Shown piece after piece: positions 43,748 to 53,106 of a DNA stretch of 64,000 bases. The position numbers and the translations under genes were made by a program. Numbering within the stretch: the stretch's first letter is position 1; each line of letters opens with the position of its first letter. The notes beneath the pieces were generated by a model. That model ran no database searches. It had not been told where the DNA came from and saw only the letters and a list, made by a program, of their open reading frames with translations. The stretch lies in contig JAKGBX010000001.1 in assembly GCA_021555075.1 (NCBI GenBank), positions 806,001-870,000 on the forward strand. Direction: 5' to 3'. Origin of the DNA: Rhodobacteraceae bacterium LMO-JJ12 (lineage in GTDB: Bacteria; Pseudomonadota; Alphaproteobacteria; Rhodobacterales; Rhodobacteraceae).

Positions 43748-44203
43748 ATGCCGCGCCTGACCGTCGACACCCCAACCGGACCATTCACCCTGACTGAAGA
43801 GTCCGGCGCAATCTCCGCTGCCGAATGGGGCGAGGGTGGAGCCGACGAAACTCCGCTGCTCTGCGCCGCGCGTGACCAGCTTACCGAATACTTCGACGGC
43901 ACCCGCACCCGATTTGATCTCCCGCTCAAGGTCAACGGAACCGATTTTCAACGCGCGGTCTGTGACGCCATGTCGGCAATCCCGTTGGGCGACACGCTGA
44001 CCTATGGCGACATCGCCAAAGCGCTTGGCGTCCCGGCGCAATCCGTCGGGCAGGCCTGTGGCGGCAACCCGATCCCGGTGATCATTCCCTGCCATCGGGT
44101 GATGGGCGCAGGTGGCAAGCTCACCGGCTTTTCCGGGCGCGGCGGGGTAGAAACCAAGGTCTGGCTGTTGCGCCATGAAAAGGCGGCTGGCCTGCTGATT
44201 TGA
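43748..44203 (+). CDS. ogt: Methylated-DNA--protein-cysteine methyltransferase
   Basis: 151 residues. Active-site motif IIPCHRVMG with the acceptor Cys, preceded by the DNA-binding helix LTYGDIAKALG and followed by GKLTGFSGRGGVETK and LLRHE. Repairs O6-alkylguanine in a suicide reaction. Probably co-transcribed with the VOC gene. Confidence 0.95.
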   Translation: MPRLTVDTPTGPFTLTEESGAISAAEWGEGGADETPLLCAARDQLTEYFDGTRTRFDLPLKVNGTDFQRAVCDAMSAIPLGDTLTYGDIAKALGVPAQSVGQACGGNPIPVIIPCHRVMGAGGKLTGFSGRGGVETKVWLLRHEKAAGLLI

Positions 44204-44229
44204 AGCGACGCACCGCGCGCTCTGTTAGG

Positions 44230-44331
44230 TTAATCGGGCTTAACCATCGGCGCATTTACCCGGCAGCCGGAAAGCAGCCGAACGGTGCACACGAGTCACC
44301 CCCAGATTTTTCTGCGAAAAATTGTGTTAAC
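44230..44331 (-). promoter_or_regulatory. Conserved GTTAAC/GGGGGTGACTC/triple-heptamer element, copy 1
   Basis: On the minus strand: GTTAAC (44331-44326), GGGGGTGACTC (44303-44293), then three heptamers spaced 11 bases apart, GTGCACC, GGCTGCT and GGCTGCC (starting at 44290, 44279 and 44268), followed by AAATGCG. A CtrA half site TTAACCAT lies at 44240-44247. Its only other copy in the window is at 56305-56386. It fills the convergent gap between ogt and pcs. Confidence 0.6.
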
Positions 44332-45031
44332 CCTGCGGGACGCTGCGTTCAGGAATGATCTGCTGGGCGATGCCGGCAAAGAGCAGATAAATCGAGGTCA
44401 CAATCAACCCCCAACTGGCCCAACTCTCGGGATGAAAATCAACCCAAGCGGCCCACCCGGCAAAGAAGGTCCAGGCCAAAGCCATTGGTAACGTTAGGCT
44501 TCTCCAACGCTCCGTGCGCACGGGATGGACGAATTTGAGCGGCAAGAACATGCCAATAGCCAGCGCCACAACCAACGCCAGAATTACCCAGAAATTGGGA
44601 TGCAGCGCAAACATCACGATCGCCACCATATTCCAGCATCCGGGAAATCCGGAAAAGGAATTATCCTTAGTTTTCATTCGGGTATCGGCAAAATAGAGCG
44701 CGCTTGCGAAAGTGATCACGATAATGACAAACCAGCCTGTCCAGCCCTCAAAAAGCCCCGACCTGAACAGCGCAAATGCCGGGATGAAAACATATGTCAG
44801 ATAGTCGATAATCAGGTCGAGTAGGACCCCGTCAAACTCCCCAGCATATTGTTTTACATCATATTTTCGCGCCAAGGGCCCGTCGATACCATCAACCGCA
44901 AAAGCCACCACCAGCCACAAGAACATCAGGTCCCATTTGGCATCTACTGCCGCCAGCATCGCCAGCATCGCGAACACCGCGCCGGTGGCTGTTAACAAAT
45001 GGACGCTAAGCGCTTTGAATTGATGTGTCAT
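44327..45031 (-). CDS. pcs: Phosphatidylcholine synthase
   Basis: 234-residue membrane enzyme that condenses CDP-diacylglycerol with choline. The CDP-alcohol phosphotransferase motif reads DGIDGPLARKYDVK followed by GEFDGVLLDLIIDYLTYVF, giving the DGxDGxxAR...GxxxD...D pattern in its Pcs-specific form. About eight transmembrane helices. The SFSGFPGCWNMV segment is typical of Pcs. ATG 45031 is the natural start; xerC ends 20 bases upstream on the same strand. Its stop codon lies in the conserved element's GTTAAC. Confidence 0.93.
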   Translation of the reverse strand: MTHQFKALSVHLLTATGAVFAMLAMLAAVDAKWDLMFLWLVVAFAVDGIDGPLARKYDVKQYAGEFDGVLLDLIIDYLTYVFIPAFALFRSGLFEGWTGWFVIIVITFASALYFADTRMKTKDNSFSGFPGCWNMVAIVMFALHPNFWVILALVVALAIGMFLPLKFVHPVRTERWRSLTLPMALAWTFFAGWAAWVDFHPESWASWGLIVTSIYLLFAGIAQQIIPERSVPQG

Positions 45032-45050
45032 AATCACTACTCTCAACCGT

Positions 45051-45974
45051 TCAGCCCGCCTTGGGGTGGGCCTTGTCATAAACCTCCATCAACCGCGCCT
45101 GATCAACCGCTGTATAGGCCTGTGTGGTCGAAAGCGAGGCGTGTCCCAGAAGCTCCTGAATGGTGCGCAAGTCCCCGCCTGCGCTCAATAAATGTGTGGC
45201 GAATGAATGCCGCATCGCATGTGGCGTGGCGCTGGCCGGAAGGCCCAGTTGCGCGCGCGCGCGCGCCATCACCATTTGCACTGACCGGGGCGAAAGCCTG
45301 CCCCCGCGCAGCCCGCGAAACAGCGGCTGATCCGGCTCTGTTGGCCAAGGGCAAAGTGCCAGATATGCTTCAACCGCTTCACGCACGACGGCGATCACCG
45401 GGATAACCCTTTCTTTACCGCCTTTGCCGATAATGCGAAGAACCGACGGCAAGGGTGTATCTTCTCCGTTAAGGCTCAACGCTTCGGAAATTCGCAGGCC
45501 ACAGCCGTACAAAAGCGTTACCACCGCTGTATCACGGGCGGCAATCCAAGGGTTTTCATGTTGAAATTCAACGGTTTCAATCATTTCCTGCGCCGCGTCT
45601 TCGCTTAAGGGGCGGGGCAATTTGCGCTGAAACTTCGGGCTACGCGCTGCCAGAACCGCGCTGATTTCGGCGCCTTCACGTTCGCTGAGCCAACGAAAGA
45701 AACTTTTCACCGCCGAGAGCTTTCGCGCCAAGCTGCGTGGGCCGACACCGGTGCCGCGCGTATGGGCCATCCAGGCGCGCATGTCAGAAACCGTCAGCCG
45801 CATCAGCGGCGCAATTCCCTGCGCTTCACCCTTGTGGGCGGTGATGAACGAAAGGAAATCCCCGACATCGCGGCTGTAGGCATCAATCGTGTTGGCGCTC
45901 GCCCCATTGAGCGCTTTCTGCCCCTCCAGCCAGCTTTGCATTGCATCGCGTGCGGCGGGAGAAATCAGGCTCAT
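45051..45974 (-). CDS. xerC: Tyrosine recombinase XerC
   Basis: 307 residues. Catalytic set: Arg in YGCGLRISEAL, Lys in GKGGKERVIPV, His-x-x-Arg in HAMRHSFATHLL, His in LGHASLSTT and Tyr in TTQAYTAVD. With XerD it resolves chromosome dimers at dif. Overlaps the DUF484 gene by 4 bases (45971-45974), the conserved pairing of this housekeeping recombinase. Not a mobile-element integrase. Confidence 0.95.
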   Translation of the reverse strand: MSLISPAARDAMQSWLEGQKALNGASANTIDAYSRDVGDFLSFITAHKGEAQGIAPLMRLTVSDMRAWMAHTRGTGVGPRSLARKLSAVKSFFRWLSEREGAEISAVLAARSPKFQRKLPRPLSEDAAQEMIETVEFQHENPWIAARDTAVVTLLYGCGLRISEALSLNGEDTPLPSVLRIIGKGGKERVIPVIAVVREAVEAYLALCPWPTEPDQPLFRGLRGGRLSPRSVQMVMARARAQLGLPASATPHAMRHSFATHLLSAGGDLRTIQELLGHASLSTTQAYTAVDQARLMEVYDKAHPKAG

Positions 45975-46696
45975 GACAGCCAGCGGCGCATCGCCCTTTC
46001 AAACACGCCTGCAAAGAACGCAAGGAGATCGGTGCCCTGCTGCGGGGTGAACATATGCGGGTCTTCCGACCCCATGAGCAACATGCCGGGCAACCGGCCT
46101 TCGCCGAAATTGAGGTTCAGGCAGGCTTCCGAGCGGATCCAGCCTGCTTTGTCGCCGAACATGCGTGCATCGCCTGCTTCGATCTGGCGAAGCGTCACCT
46201 GTCGCATCGGCGCGCCGCGCTCGCCGGTAACATAGTTGTCGATAAAGCCCGGTTCCGCCACGGTCAAAACCGAGCCGAGCCGCTTGACCGCCGGGTCTTC
46301 GTCGTTTTGCACCGATTCCAGAACCAGTTTCACACAATCGACCCTAAGAATTTCTGCAACTTCGCCGCCGAGATCTTTCAAGAAGCCCTCGAATTCCACC
46401 GGATCAAGCATCCGCAAAATCGCGCGATGCACCTGATTTGTTCCCGCGAGGTTCTCATATGCGGCCGCAATAACGCTGCGATGGGTGTCTTCCAACCGAT
46501 CAAGCCGCGCTTCAAGCCGCTCCATGGCAATGCCACGTAGATCGACGATATTGCCGCCCATAGAACGTTCGTTCGCGGCAATTAGGGCGCGCATAACATC
46601 TTGATCTTCCAGAATAACTTCTGGATCAGCGATGATTTTCTCGCGCACATCGTCCTGCATACGGGGCGTGCTGCTCATGGGTGCCTCGTCGGTCAT
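45971..46696 (-). CDS. DUF484 family protein
   Basis: 241 residues. N-terminal helical part (REKIIADPEVILEDQDVMRAL) and a GAF-like C-terminal domain, the DUF484 layout, regularly found directly upstream of xerC. Function unknown; possibly a sensor or partner of recombination or division. ATG 46678 is an alternative start. Confidence 0.88.
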   Translation of the reverse strand: MTDEAPMSSTPRMQDDVREKIIADPEVILEDQDVMRALIAANERSMGGNIVDLRGIAMERLEARLDRLEDTHRSVIAAAYENLAGTNQVHRAILRMLDPVEFEGFLKDLGGEVAEILRVDCVKLVLESVQNDEDPAVKRLGSVLTVAEPGFIDNYVTGERGAPMRQVTLRQIEAGDARMFGDKAGWIRSEACLNLNFGEGRLPGMLLMGSEDPHMFTPQQGTDLLAFFAGVFERAMRRWLS

Positions 46697-46717
46697 TTTT
46701 TCGGGTTATATCATGGG

Positions 46718-47371
46718 CTACAGAATTTTCTGCCCTGTTTTTTCCCAATCGGCCAAAAATGCCGCCAACCCCTTGTCGGTCAACGGATGCGACACCATCG
46801 CCTTGATCACGTTCGGCGGTGCCGTCACCACGTCCGCACCTATGCGCGCGCAGTCGGCCATGTGGTTCACGCTGCGGATCGACGCCGCCAGAATTTCGGT
46901 TTCAAACCCATAGTTGTCATAGACATCGCGCATATCCGCGATCAACTCCATGCCGTCGAGATTGATATCATCCAATCGGCCAATGAAAGGCGATATGAAC
47001 GACGCCCCCGCCTTGGCCGCCAGGATCGCTTGGTTGACGCTGAAACACAGCGTTACGTTCACCATGTTTCCTTCTGATGTCAGCACCTTGCAGGCTTTCA
47101 GTCCGTCCCAGGTCAGCGGCACCTTGACCGCGATGTTTGGCGCAATCTCGGCCAGTTTTCGCCCCTCTGCGATCATCGCATCGGCTTGGGTCGCCACGAC
47201 TTCGGCGCTGACCGGGCCGTCAACCATCTCGGCGATTTCTTTTGTGACTTCGAGAATGTCGCGACCCGACTTCATGATCAGCGACGGGTTGGTCGTTACC
47301 CCGTCGACCATGCCCAGCTCGTTCAGTTCGGCAATCGCGTCGACTTCGGCCGTATCAACAAAGAATTTCAT
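46718..47371 (-). CDS. fsa: Fructose-6-phosphate aldolase/transaldolase family protein
   Basis: 217 residues, the short transaldolase form. Starts [28 protein letters not shown] marks the substrate pocket and the Schiff-base Lys is in [26 protein letters not shown] and ASIRSVNH follow. Works as an aldolase or transaldolase in pentose metabolism; which one cannot be decided from sequence alone. Divergent from priA. Confidence 0.92.
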   Translation of the reverse strand: MKFFVDTAEVDAIAELNELGMVDGVTTNPSLIMKSGRDILEVTKEIAEMVDGPVSAEVVATQADAMIAEGRKLAEIAPNIAVKVPLTWDGLKACKVLTSEGNMVNVTLCFSVNQAILAAKAGASFISPFIGRLDDINLDGMELIADMRDVYDNYGFETEILAASIRSVNHMADCARIGADVVTAPPNVIKAMVSHPLTDKGLAAFLADWEKTGQKIL

Positions 47372-47451
47372 CTTGGAATACCTTGCATGGGATTGATTTT
47401 GTCAGCGGCGGGTTTACCCGATAGAAAGCACTCTCGAAACCCCCAATCCCG

Positions 47452-49650
47452 GTGAAGCCCGTGAAAGACTATTTTGATGAAGGCGAGCTTGTTGCGGTGC
47501 TGACCACGCAGCCGCTTGACCGCTTGCTCGATTACAAGGCGCCGGAAGGGGGCTGCCACATGGGTGCGTTTGTCGAGGTGCCGCTTGGCCCGCGCAAGGT
47601 GCTCGGCGTGGTCTGGGGCGCGGGGCAAGGGGATTTCGACCTGTCGCGCATTCGTTCGGTCAGCAAAGTTCTCGACATGGCACCGATGCGGGCCGAGATG
47701 AAAGCGTTCTTGGAACGGGCGGCAGATTACACGTTGACGCCGCTATCGGCGATGCTGCGACTTGCCACACGGGCGCCGGGGCTGACCGATCCCCCCTCTA
47801 TGCGCAAGGTCTATCGTCCGGGAAAGGGCGAACCCGACCGGCATACCGATGCGCGCAGCCGGGTTATGCAGGCACTGAATGACTATGGCGGTTTATCGTT
47901 CACACTCAAAGAGTTGACAGATGTGGCAGGGGTATCGTCATCGGTGGTAAAGGGGTTGGTCAAGCAAGGGGTGGTGTGGGAAGAGGATTCCCCGCGCGAC
48001 GTGCCCTTTGCCCTTCTCGATCCCGATCTTCCGAGCAAGGAGTTGGCCGCAGATCAAGCCTCTGCGACCGCGATTTTGCGCGATGAAGTGCGCTCCGAGC
48101 GGTATGGCACGACACTGCTGCGGGGCGTCACAGGCTCGGGCAAGACCGAGGTCTATCTCGAAGCCGTTGCCGAATGCCTGCGGATGCGCAAACAGGCGTT
48201 GGTTCTGTTGCCAGAGATCGCCCTGAGCGCCGAATTCATGGCACGGGTCGAGGCGCGGTTTGGGGCGCGGGCTGCCGAATGGCACTCGGGCGTCACCATG
48301 ACCGAACGACGCCGCACCTGGAAAATGGTTGGGCAAGGCGGGGCGCAGATTGTCGTTGGCGCGCGTTCAGCGTTGTTTTTACCGTTCCTCGATCTTGGGC
48401 TTATCGTGGTCGATGAAGAGCATGACACGTCCTATAAACAAGAAGATGGTGTGCTTTACAATGCGCGCGATATGGCTGTTTTGCGCGCTTCTTTGTGTGA
48501 TGCGCGCGTCGTGTTGGCATCGGCCACGCCCAGCCTTGAAAGCTGGGCCAATGCCGAAGCAGGAAAATACGATAAGCTGGTTCTGACATCGCGTTTTGGC
48601 GCTGCTGTGTTGCCCGATATGCGTGCAATTGACATGCGCGATGTGAAATTGCCCTCAAACCGCTGGATATCGCCAGAATTGGCGCAGGCGGTGAATGCGC
48701 GGTTGGAGAAGGGCGAGCAGTCATTGCTGTTTCTCAATCGGCGTGGCTTTGCGCCGGTGACAATCTGCCGGGCCTGCGGACATCAGATCGCATGTGATCA
48801 CTGCGATGCGCGCATGGTGGAACACCGGTTTACCAAACGTCTCGTTTGCCACCAATGCGGTGAGAGCAAACCTCTGCCTGAAATCTGTCCTTCCTGCGAA
48901 GTCGAGGGGCGCATGGCGGCCGTCGGACCGGGGGTTGAGCGGATGACAGAGGAAGCGACCGAACTTTTCCCAGATGCACGAGTGGCGACCTTGTCATCTG
49001 ATTTGTTTGGGTCGGCGCGTGCTTTGAAAGAGCGGATCGCCAGCATTGCCGAGGGCGAGGCCGATGTCATCGTCGGTACGCAATTGGTAGCAAAAGGCCA
49101 TAACTTCCCGTTGCTTACGCTTGTTGGCGTAATTGATGCCGATCTCGGCCTACAAGGGTCTGATCTGCGCGCAGCCGAGCGGACATTCCAGCTGATGCGC
49201 CAGGTCTCGGGCCGGGCAGGGCGCGCCGAAAGGGCGGGCGAAGCGTTGTTGCAGACCTATCAGCCCGAGCATCCGGTCATCCGCGCGATTCTGGGTGGGG
49301 AAGAAGAGCAATTCTGGAAGGCCGAGGCCGAAGAGCGCCGCCATGCCGGCGTGCCGCCATTCGGGCGGATGGCCGGGATCATCCTGTCCTCGCCCGAACT
49401 ACAGGCCGTTTTCGAATTCGGCAGCGCACTGGCGCGCAGCGATGCCCCCTTGCGCGCGGTCGGGGCACAGGTTTTTGGGCCCGCACCAGCGCCGATTGCA
49501 CGCATACGTGGACGTCATCGGGTGCGGTTGTTGGTAAAAGCGGCTAAGGGCGCAGCGTTGCAGCCCGCAATCGCGACGTGGCTGGGCAAGATGCGTCCCG
49601 GCACGAACATTCGCGTGACGGTCGATATCGACCCTCAGAGCTTCTATTGA
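47452..49650 (+). CDS. priA: Primosomal replication protein N' (PriA helicase)
   Basis: 732 residues. Walker A GVTGSGKTEVYLEAV, DEEH box IVVDEEHDTSYKQEDG, and eight zinc-binding cysteines in CRACGHQIACDHCD, CHQCG and CPSCEVEG. C-terminal QVSGRAGRAERAGE is motif VI. Restarts stalled replication forks. Starts are GTG (47452 or 47461); none has a strong ribosome binding site. Ends 4 bases before the converging YeeE gene. Confidence 0.95.
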   Translation: MKPVKDYFDEGELVAVLTTQPLDRLLDYKAPEGGCHMGAFVEVPLGPRKVLGVVWGAGQGDFDLSRIRSVSKVLDMAPMRAEMKAFLERAADYTLTPLSAMLRLATRAPGLTDPPSMRKVYRPGKGEPDRHTDARSRVMQALNDYGGLSFTLKELTDVAGVSSSVVKGLVKQGVVWEEDSPRDVPFALLDPDLPSKELAADQASATAILRDEVRSERYGTTLLRGVTGSGKTEVYLEAVAECLRMRKQALVLLPEIALSAEFMARVEARFGARAAEWHSGVTMTERRRTWKMVGQGGAQIVVGARSALFLPFLDLGLIVVDEEHDTSYKQEDGVLYNARDMAVLRASLCDARVVLASATPSLESWANAEAGKYDKLVLTSRFGAAVLPDMRAIDMRDVKLPSNRWISPELAQAVNARLEKGEQSLLFLNRRGFAPVTICRACGHQIACDHCDARMVEHRFTKRLVCHQCGESKPLPEICPSCEVEGRMAAVGPGVERMTEEATELFPDARVATLSSDLFGSARALKERIASIAEGEADVIVGTQLVAKGHNFPLLTLVGVIDADLGLQGSDLRAAERTFQLMRQVSGRAGRAERAGEALLQTYQPEHPVIRAILGGEEEQFWKAEAEERRHAGVPPFGRMAGIILSSPELQAVFEFGSALARSDAPLRAVGAQVFGPAPAPIARIRGRHRVRLLVKAAKGAALQPAIATWLGKMRPGTNIRVTVDIDPQSFY

Positions 49651-49654
49651 AGCA

Positions 49655-50716
49655 TCATACGGTGGCAGTGACGCGGTTCTGATCGACAAGAATATCTGTC
49701 GCAATTGCACCGATCCACATGCAAAACAGTGCAAGCCAGGCTGTGCCGACAAAGATTGACCCGCCAGTTACGCCTGCGCCGATGGCACAGCCTCCGGCCA
49801 GCATCGCACCAAATCCCATCAGCACAGCACCGGTCATTGAACGGCGCATGTTTGATTCATCGGAAAAGCCCTGAAAATGGAACTCGCCGGCGAGCACCGC
49901 AGAGAAGAAGGCGCCGATCACAACGCCGGGCACAAGCCCGATGTCAAACTCTAGAACCGCATTCTGATCGAGGAAAAACATCAGTGTATTGGCCGAAGGA
50001 CCAGAGAATGTAGCGCTCTCAACCGGCACCGGATCAAACGCAACCTGGCTGAGTGAAAAGGTCAGAACCCAGCCCAAAGCAACCGCAAAGCCAACACCCG
50101 AGGCAAACACCAATCGCCGCCAGCCGATCCTGTTCTGGGCGGAAATGAGTAGTGCCAGCGCAGCGGTTAAGAAACCAAAGGCCAATCCGGCGTAGTCAGG
50201 GAGGCCAAAATGGATCAGCAGGTCAAGATTGCGGCCGCCTTTGGTGATCCACAGGGCGGCAAGGCTGTCGCGCAAGGGGGCGAGCATGCCGGAGAGTGAC
50301 ATCTGGGCCACCACGGCAAAGATCAACCCCGAAACAACTGCGCGCAAATTGCCGGTCGCAGCAAGAACCAACAGGCGCCCGGAACAGCCGCGCGCCAACA
50401 CCATGCCAACACCGAACATAAGCCCGCCTATGATCGCGCCAGACCAACTTCCTGTCACGGCCATCATTCGGGCATCTTCGCTGCGTAGCAGGCCGGATAG
50501 CTGCGCGCCCTGAACCCAGACCACTGCAGTTGAAAATGTCAGCAACCACACGGCCACTTTGCCTTGCATCAAACCGCGCGCGAACTCGACAGCCGCCGCG
50601 CGCAGACAAAAGCGCGAACGATGCGCCGCAACGCCGAAAACCAGTCCGGTGAAGACGCCAAACAAGGCCGCAGTCGGGCCTTCGCCAATCCGCTCCACAA
50701 GTGCAATCAGGTCCAT
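49655..50716 (-). CDS. YeeE/YedE family transporter
   Basis: 353 residues, about ten transmembrane helices. Family marks: two Cys-containing helices, GVGMVLARGCSGRLLVLAA and GFGAMLAGGCAIGAGVTGG, the pattern of thiosulfate-transporting TsuA and its relatives, plus HRSRFCLRAA near the N-terminus. Likely imports a reduced sulfur compound. Divergent from the MFS gene; an FNR-like box lies between them. Confidence 0.87.
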   Translation of the reverse strand: MDLIALVERIGEGPTAALFGVFTGLVFGVAAHRSRFCLRAAAVEFARGLMQGKVAVWLLTFSTAVVWVQGAQLSGLLRSEDARMMAVTGSWSGAIIGGLMFGVGMVLARGCSGRLLVLAATGNLRAVVSGLIFAVVAQMSLSGMLAPLRDSLAALWITKGGRNLDLLIHFGLPDYAGLAFGFLTAALALLISAQNRIGWRRLVFASGVGFAVALGWVLTFSLSQVAFDPVPVESATFSGPSANTLMFFLDQNAVLEFDIGLVPGVVIGAFFSAVLAGEFHFQGFSDESNMRRSMTGAVLMGFGAMLAGGCAIGAGVTGGSIFVGTAWLALFCMWIGAIATDILVDQNRVTATV

Positions 50717-50772
50717 GGTTTCGCTTTCGTCGCGCGTTCAAGTCATACATGCTGATATATAAATATGTCGCA

Positions 50773-50786
50773 TTGATCCAGATCAG
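50773..50786 (+). promoter_or_regulatory. FNR-like box between YeeE and MFS genes
   Basis: TTGAT-CCAG-ATCAG matches TTGAT-N4-ATCAA at 9 of 10 defined positions. Its centre is about 63 bases from the YeeE start and 47 from the MFS start. On the minus strand a -10-like TATGAC at 50747-50742 puts the box near -44, close to the activating position. Confidence 0.5.
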
Positions 50787-50826
50787 GAAGTCTGGGCAAG
50801 ACAGCGAAAACGGCGTATGCGATAGC

Positions 50827-52062
50827 ATGAGCCATACGATTCCCCTTGCAGAAGCCCGGTTTCTGCCTTTTTGGCGTCGGCCGGTAACGCTTCTTTTCTT
50901 GATGGCGGCGGCGATGCCAATTGCCTTTGCCACATGGTCGGCACTGCTGAACAATTTCGTCATCGAGGTAGGCGGGTTCAACGGATCGGACATTGGTTGG
51001 CTACATACAGTGCGCGAGATCCCGGGGTTTCTGGCAGTCGGCGTCATCGCCATTATCATCTTCGTGCGCGAGCAGGTGCTAGGGATCGTTTCTCTTATCC
51101 TGCTGGGCGCCGCAACGGCTGTAACGGCGTGGTTTCCCTCGATGGGTGGCATTCTGACCATAACAATGCTCAGCAGCATCGGATTCCACTATTACGAAAC
51201 CGTAAATCAATCATTGCAGCTTCAGTGGTTGCCCAAGGACAGAGCGCCACAGGTTCTGGGGCTCTTGCTCGCGGCTGGCTCGGCGGCAACCCTGGTTGCC
51301 TATGGTCTGATCGTGTTGACGTGGCAGAGCTTCGATCTGAGCTATAATTTTGTCTATCTCGTTGCTGGCGGTACTACTGTGGCGCTGGCGCTCTTTTGCC
51401 TGCTGGCCTATCCACAGTTCGAGGCACCTAATCCGCAGGTCAAGAAGATGGTCCTGCGGCGGCGCTATTGGCTTTACTACGCCCTGCAATTCATGACCGG
51501 CGCGCGGCGTCAGATTTTCGTCGTCTTCGCGGGCTTTATGATGGTCGAGAAATTCGGCTTTCAAGTGCATGAGGTGACGGCGCTGTTTCTCGTCAACCTA
51601 GTGATAAATATCTTCTTGGCACCACTATTCGGGCAGGCTGTGGCGCGGTTTGGCGAGCGCAATGCGCTGGTGTTCGAATATGCCGGGCTGGTGGGCGTTT
51701 TCCTGGCTTATGGCGGGATTTATTACTTCGGTTGGGGCGTTGTTCTCGCGGCAGTACTCTATGTGGTTGACCATATGTTCTTTGCTTTGGCCTTGGCGCT
51801 TAAGACCTACTTTCAGAAAATTGCCGATCCGGGGGATATTGCGCCGACGGCGGCTGTGGCGTTTACCATCAATCATATCGCGGCGGTGTTCCTGCCGGCG
51901 CTGCTTGGTTATCTCTGGCTGATCTATCCAGGGGCGGTATTTCTTCTGGCAGCGATGATGGCGGCAGTATCTCTTGGCTTGGCTCTGCTGATCCCGCGGC
52001 ATCCTGAACCGGGCAACGAGACCGTATTTTCGCGCTTTGCCCTTCGTGCTGCGGCGGAGTGA
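50827..52062 (+). CDS. MFS transporter
   Basis: 411 residues, 12 transmembrane helices. Typical elements: FNGSDIGWLHTVREIPGFLAV after helix 1, a central basic loop VKKMVLRRRYWLYYALQFMTG, and QAVARFGERNALVFEYAG. Substrate unknown. ATG 50827 begins a canonical N-terminus; the frame is open upstream through the regulatory region. Divergent from the YeeE gene. prmA follows after 69 bases. Confidence 0.88.
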   Translation: MSHTIPLAEARFLPFWRRPVTLLFLMAAAMPIAFATWSALLNNFVIEVGGFNGSDIGWLHTVREIPGFLAVGVIAIIIFVREQVLGIVSLILLGAATAVTAWFPSMGGILTITMLSSIGFHYYETVNQSLQLQWLPKDRAPQVLGLLLAAGSAATLVAYGLIVLTWQSFDLSYNFVYLVAGGTTVALALFCLLAYPQFEAPNPQVKKMVLRRRYWLYYALQFMTGARRQIFVVFAGFMMVEKFGFQVHEVTALFLVNLVINIFLAPLFGQAVARFGERNALVFEYAGLVGVFLAYGGIYYFGWGVVLAAVLYVVDHMFFALALALKTYFQKIADPGDIAPTAAVAFTINHIAAVFLPALLGYLWLIYPGAVFLLAAMMAAVSLGLALLIPRHPEPGNETVFSRFALRAAAE

Positions 52063-52131
52063 CTGCCAAAGACTTGACCATCAGGTGACTTGGGCCTAGG
52101 CGGTTTGGCATTGCCTGCGGAGATCGGACGA

Positions 52132-53001
52132 ATGCCAACTTTTACTGCACTGACCACATTGACAGGCAAAGATCAGGCCGAAGCCTTGGGCGAGGCCATG
52201 GAGCGGCTTGAGCCGGCTCCATCGGGGGTCGGGGTTTTTGAGCTTGAAGACGGATCCGGCCTTTGGGAAGTGGGCGGTTACTTTACCGAGCCACCGAACG
52301 GGGCAGGGTTGGCCCTTCTGGAAGCGGCATTCGGGGCGAAGCCCTTTGCGGTGTCGGAATTGCCTGAGACCGATTGGGTCGCCAAGGTAAGGCGCGAACT
52401 GGCGCCTGTACGGGCGGGGCGGTTTTTCGTCTATGGCAGCCACGACGCCGATAAGGTTCCAGAAGATTCGATACCGCTACTGATCGAAGCGGCCATGGCG
52501 TTTGGGACTGGCCATCATGGCACGACGTTGGGTTGCCTGTTGGCGCTGGAAGAGCTTGCCGAGGCGGGGTTCAAAGCAAGCAACACGGTTGATATCGGCT
52601 GTGGCACAGCGGTGTTGGCCATGGCGGCGGCGCGACTTTGGCCAGAGCTGGTTTTGGCGAGTGATATTGATCAGGTGGCGGTCGATGTCGCCGAGGCCAA
52701 TATTTTGGCCAACGGTCTGGAGGGGCGGGTGCAGTGCTTCGAGGCTGCCGGATTTGATCACGCCGAACTGGGCGCAAAGACGCCATTTGACCTGATCTTT
52801 GCCAATATCCTGAAGGGTCCTCTGATCGCTCTGGCACCTGACATGGCAGCGAATCTGGCATCGGGTGGTAAGGCGATTCTGTCGGGTATCCTCAACGAGC
52901 AGGCGGATGATGTGATTGCGCATTATGCACGATCTGGCATCAATCTGGTCCGACGCCGTGAGATTGGTGAATGGACGACGCTGATTTTGGAGCAGCAATA
53001 G
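52132..53001 (+). CDS. prmA: Ribosomal protein L11 methyltransferase
   Basis: 289 residues. SAM motif I TVDIGCGTAVLAMAAARLWP at about residue 155, MAFGTGHHGTTLGCL before it, and the catalytic-loop FANILKGPLIALAPDMA. Trimethylates L11. ATG 52132 (MPTFTALTTLTG) is favoured over 52090. Confidence 0.94.
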   Translation: MPTFTALTTLTGKDQAEALGEAMERLEPAPSGVGVFELEDGSGLWEVGGYFTEPPNGAGLALLEAAFGAKPFAVSELPETDWVAKVRRELAPVRAGRFFVYGSHDADKVPEDSIPLLIEAAMAFGTGHHGTTLGCLLALEELAEAGFKASNTVDIGCGTAVLAMAAARLWPELVLASDIDQVAVDVAEANILANGLEGRVQCFEAAGFDHAELGAKTPFDLIFANILKGPLIALAPDMAANLASGGKAILSGILNEQADDVIAHYARSGINLVRRREIGEWTTLILEQQ

Positions 53002-53077
53002 GCCGTCTGAACGAATTTTCGCCGTATTTGAGCTATTTGCCTCAATCTTGCCTTATTTCGGATGGATATTTGGGCTT

Positions 53078-53100
53078 TCCAGTGGGGGCTTACACTGGAG
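53078..53100 (+). promoter_or_regulatory. Hairpin masking the Shine-Dalgarno of the gene at 53107
   Basis: TCCAGTG (53078-53084) and CACTGGA (53093-53099) are perfectly complementary with an 8-base loop. The ribosome binding site GGAG (53097-53100) is the last part of the right arm, 6 bases before ATG 53107, so base pairing would hide it. Confidence 0.55.
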
Positions 53101-53106
53101 TCTGCC

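Noticed and set aside
45051-45974. Tyrosine recombinase as a sign of an integrated element
   Set aside because: It is XerC with its usual DUF484 partner in a housekeeping context; no att-like repeats or phage genes are nearby.
50745-50772. AT-rich imperfect palindrome near the YeeE promoter as a BigR/SqrR-type operator
   Set aside because: The arms do not match well and I cannot fit either known operator; the adjacent FNR-like box is the stronger signal.
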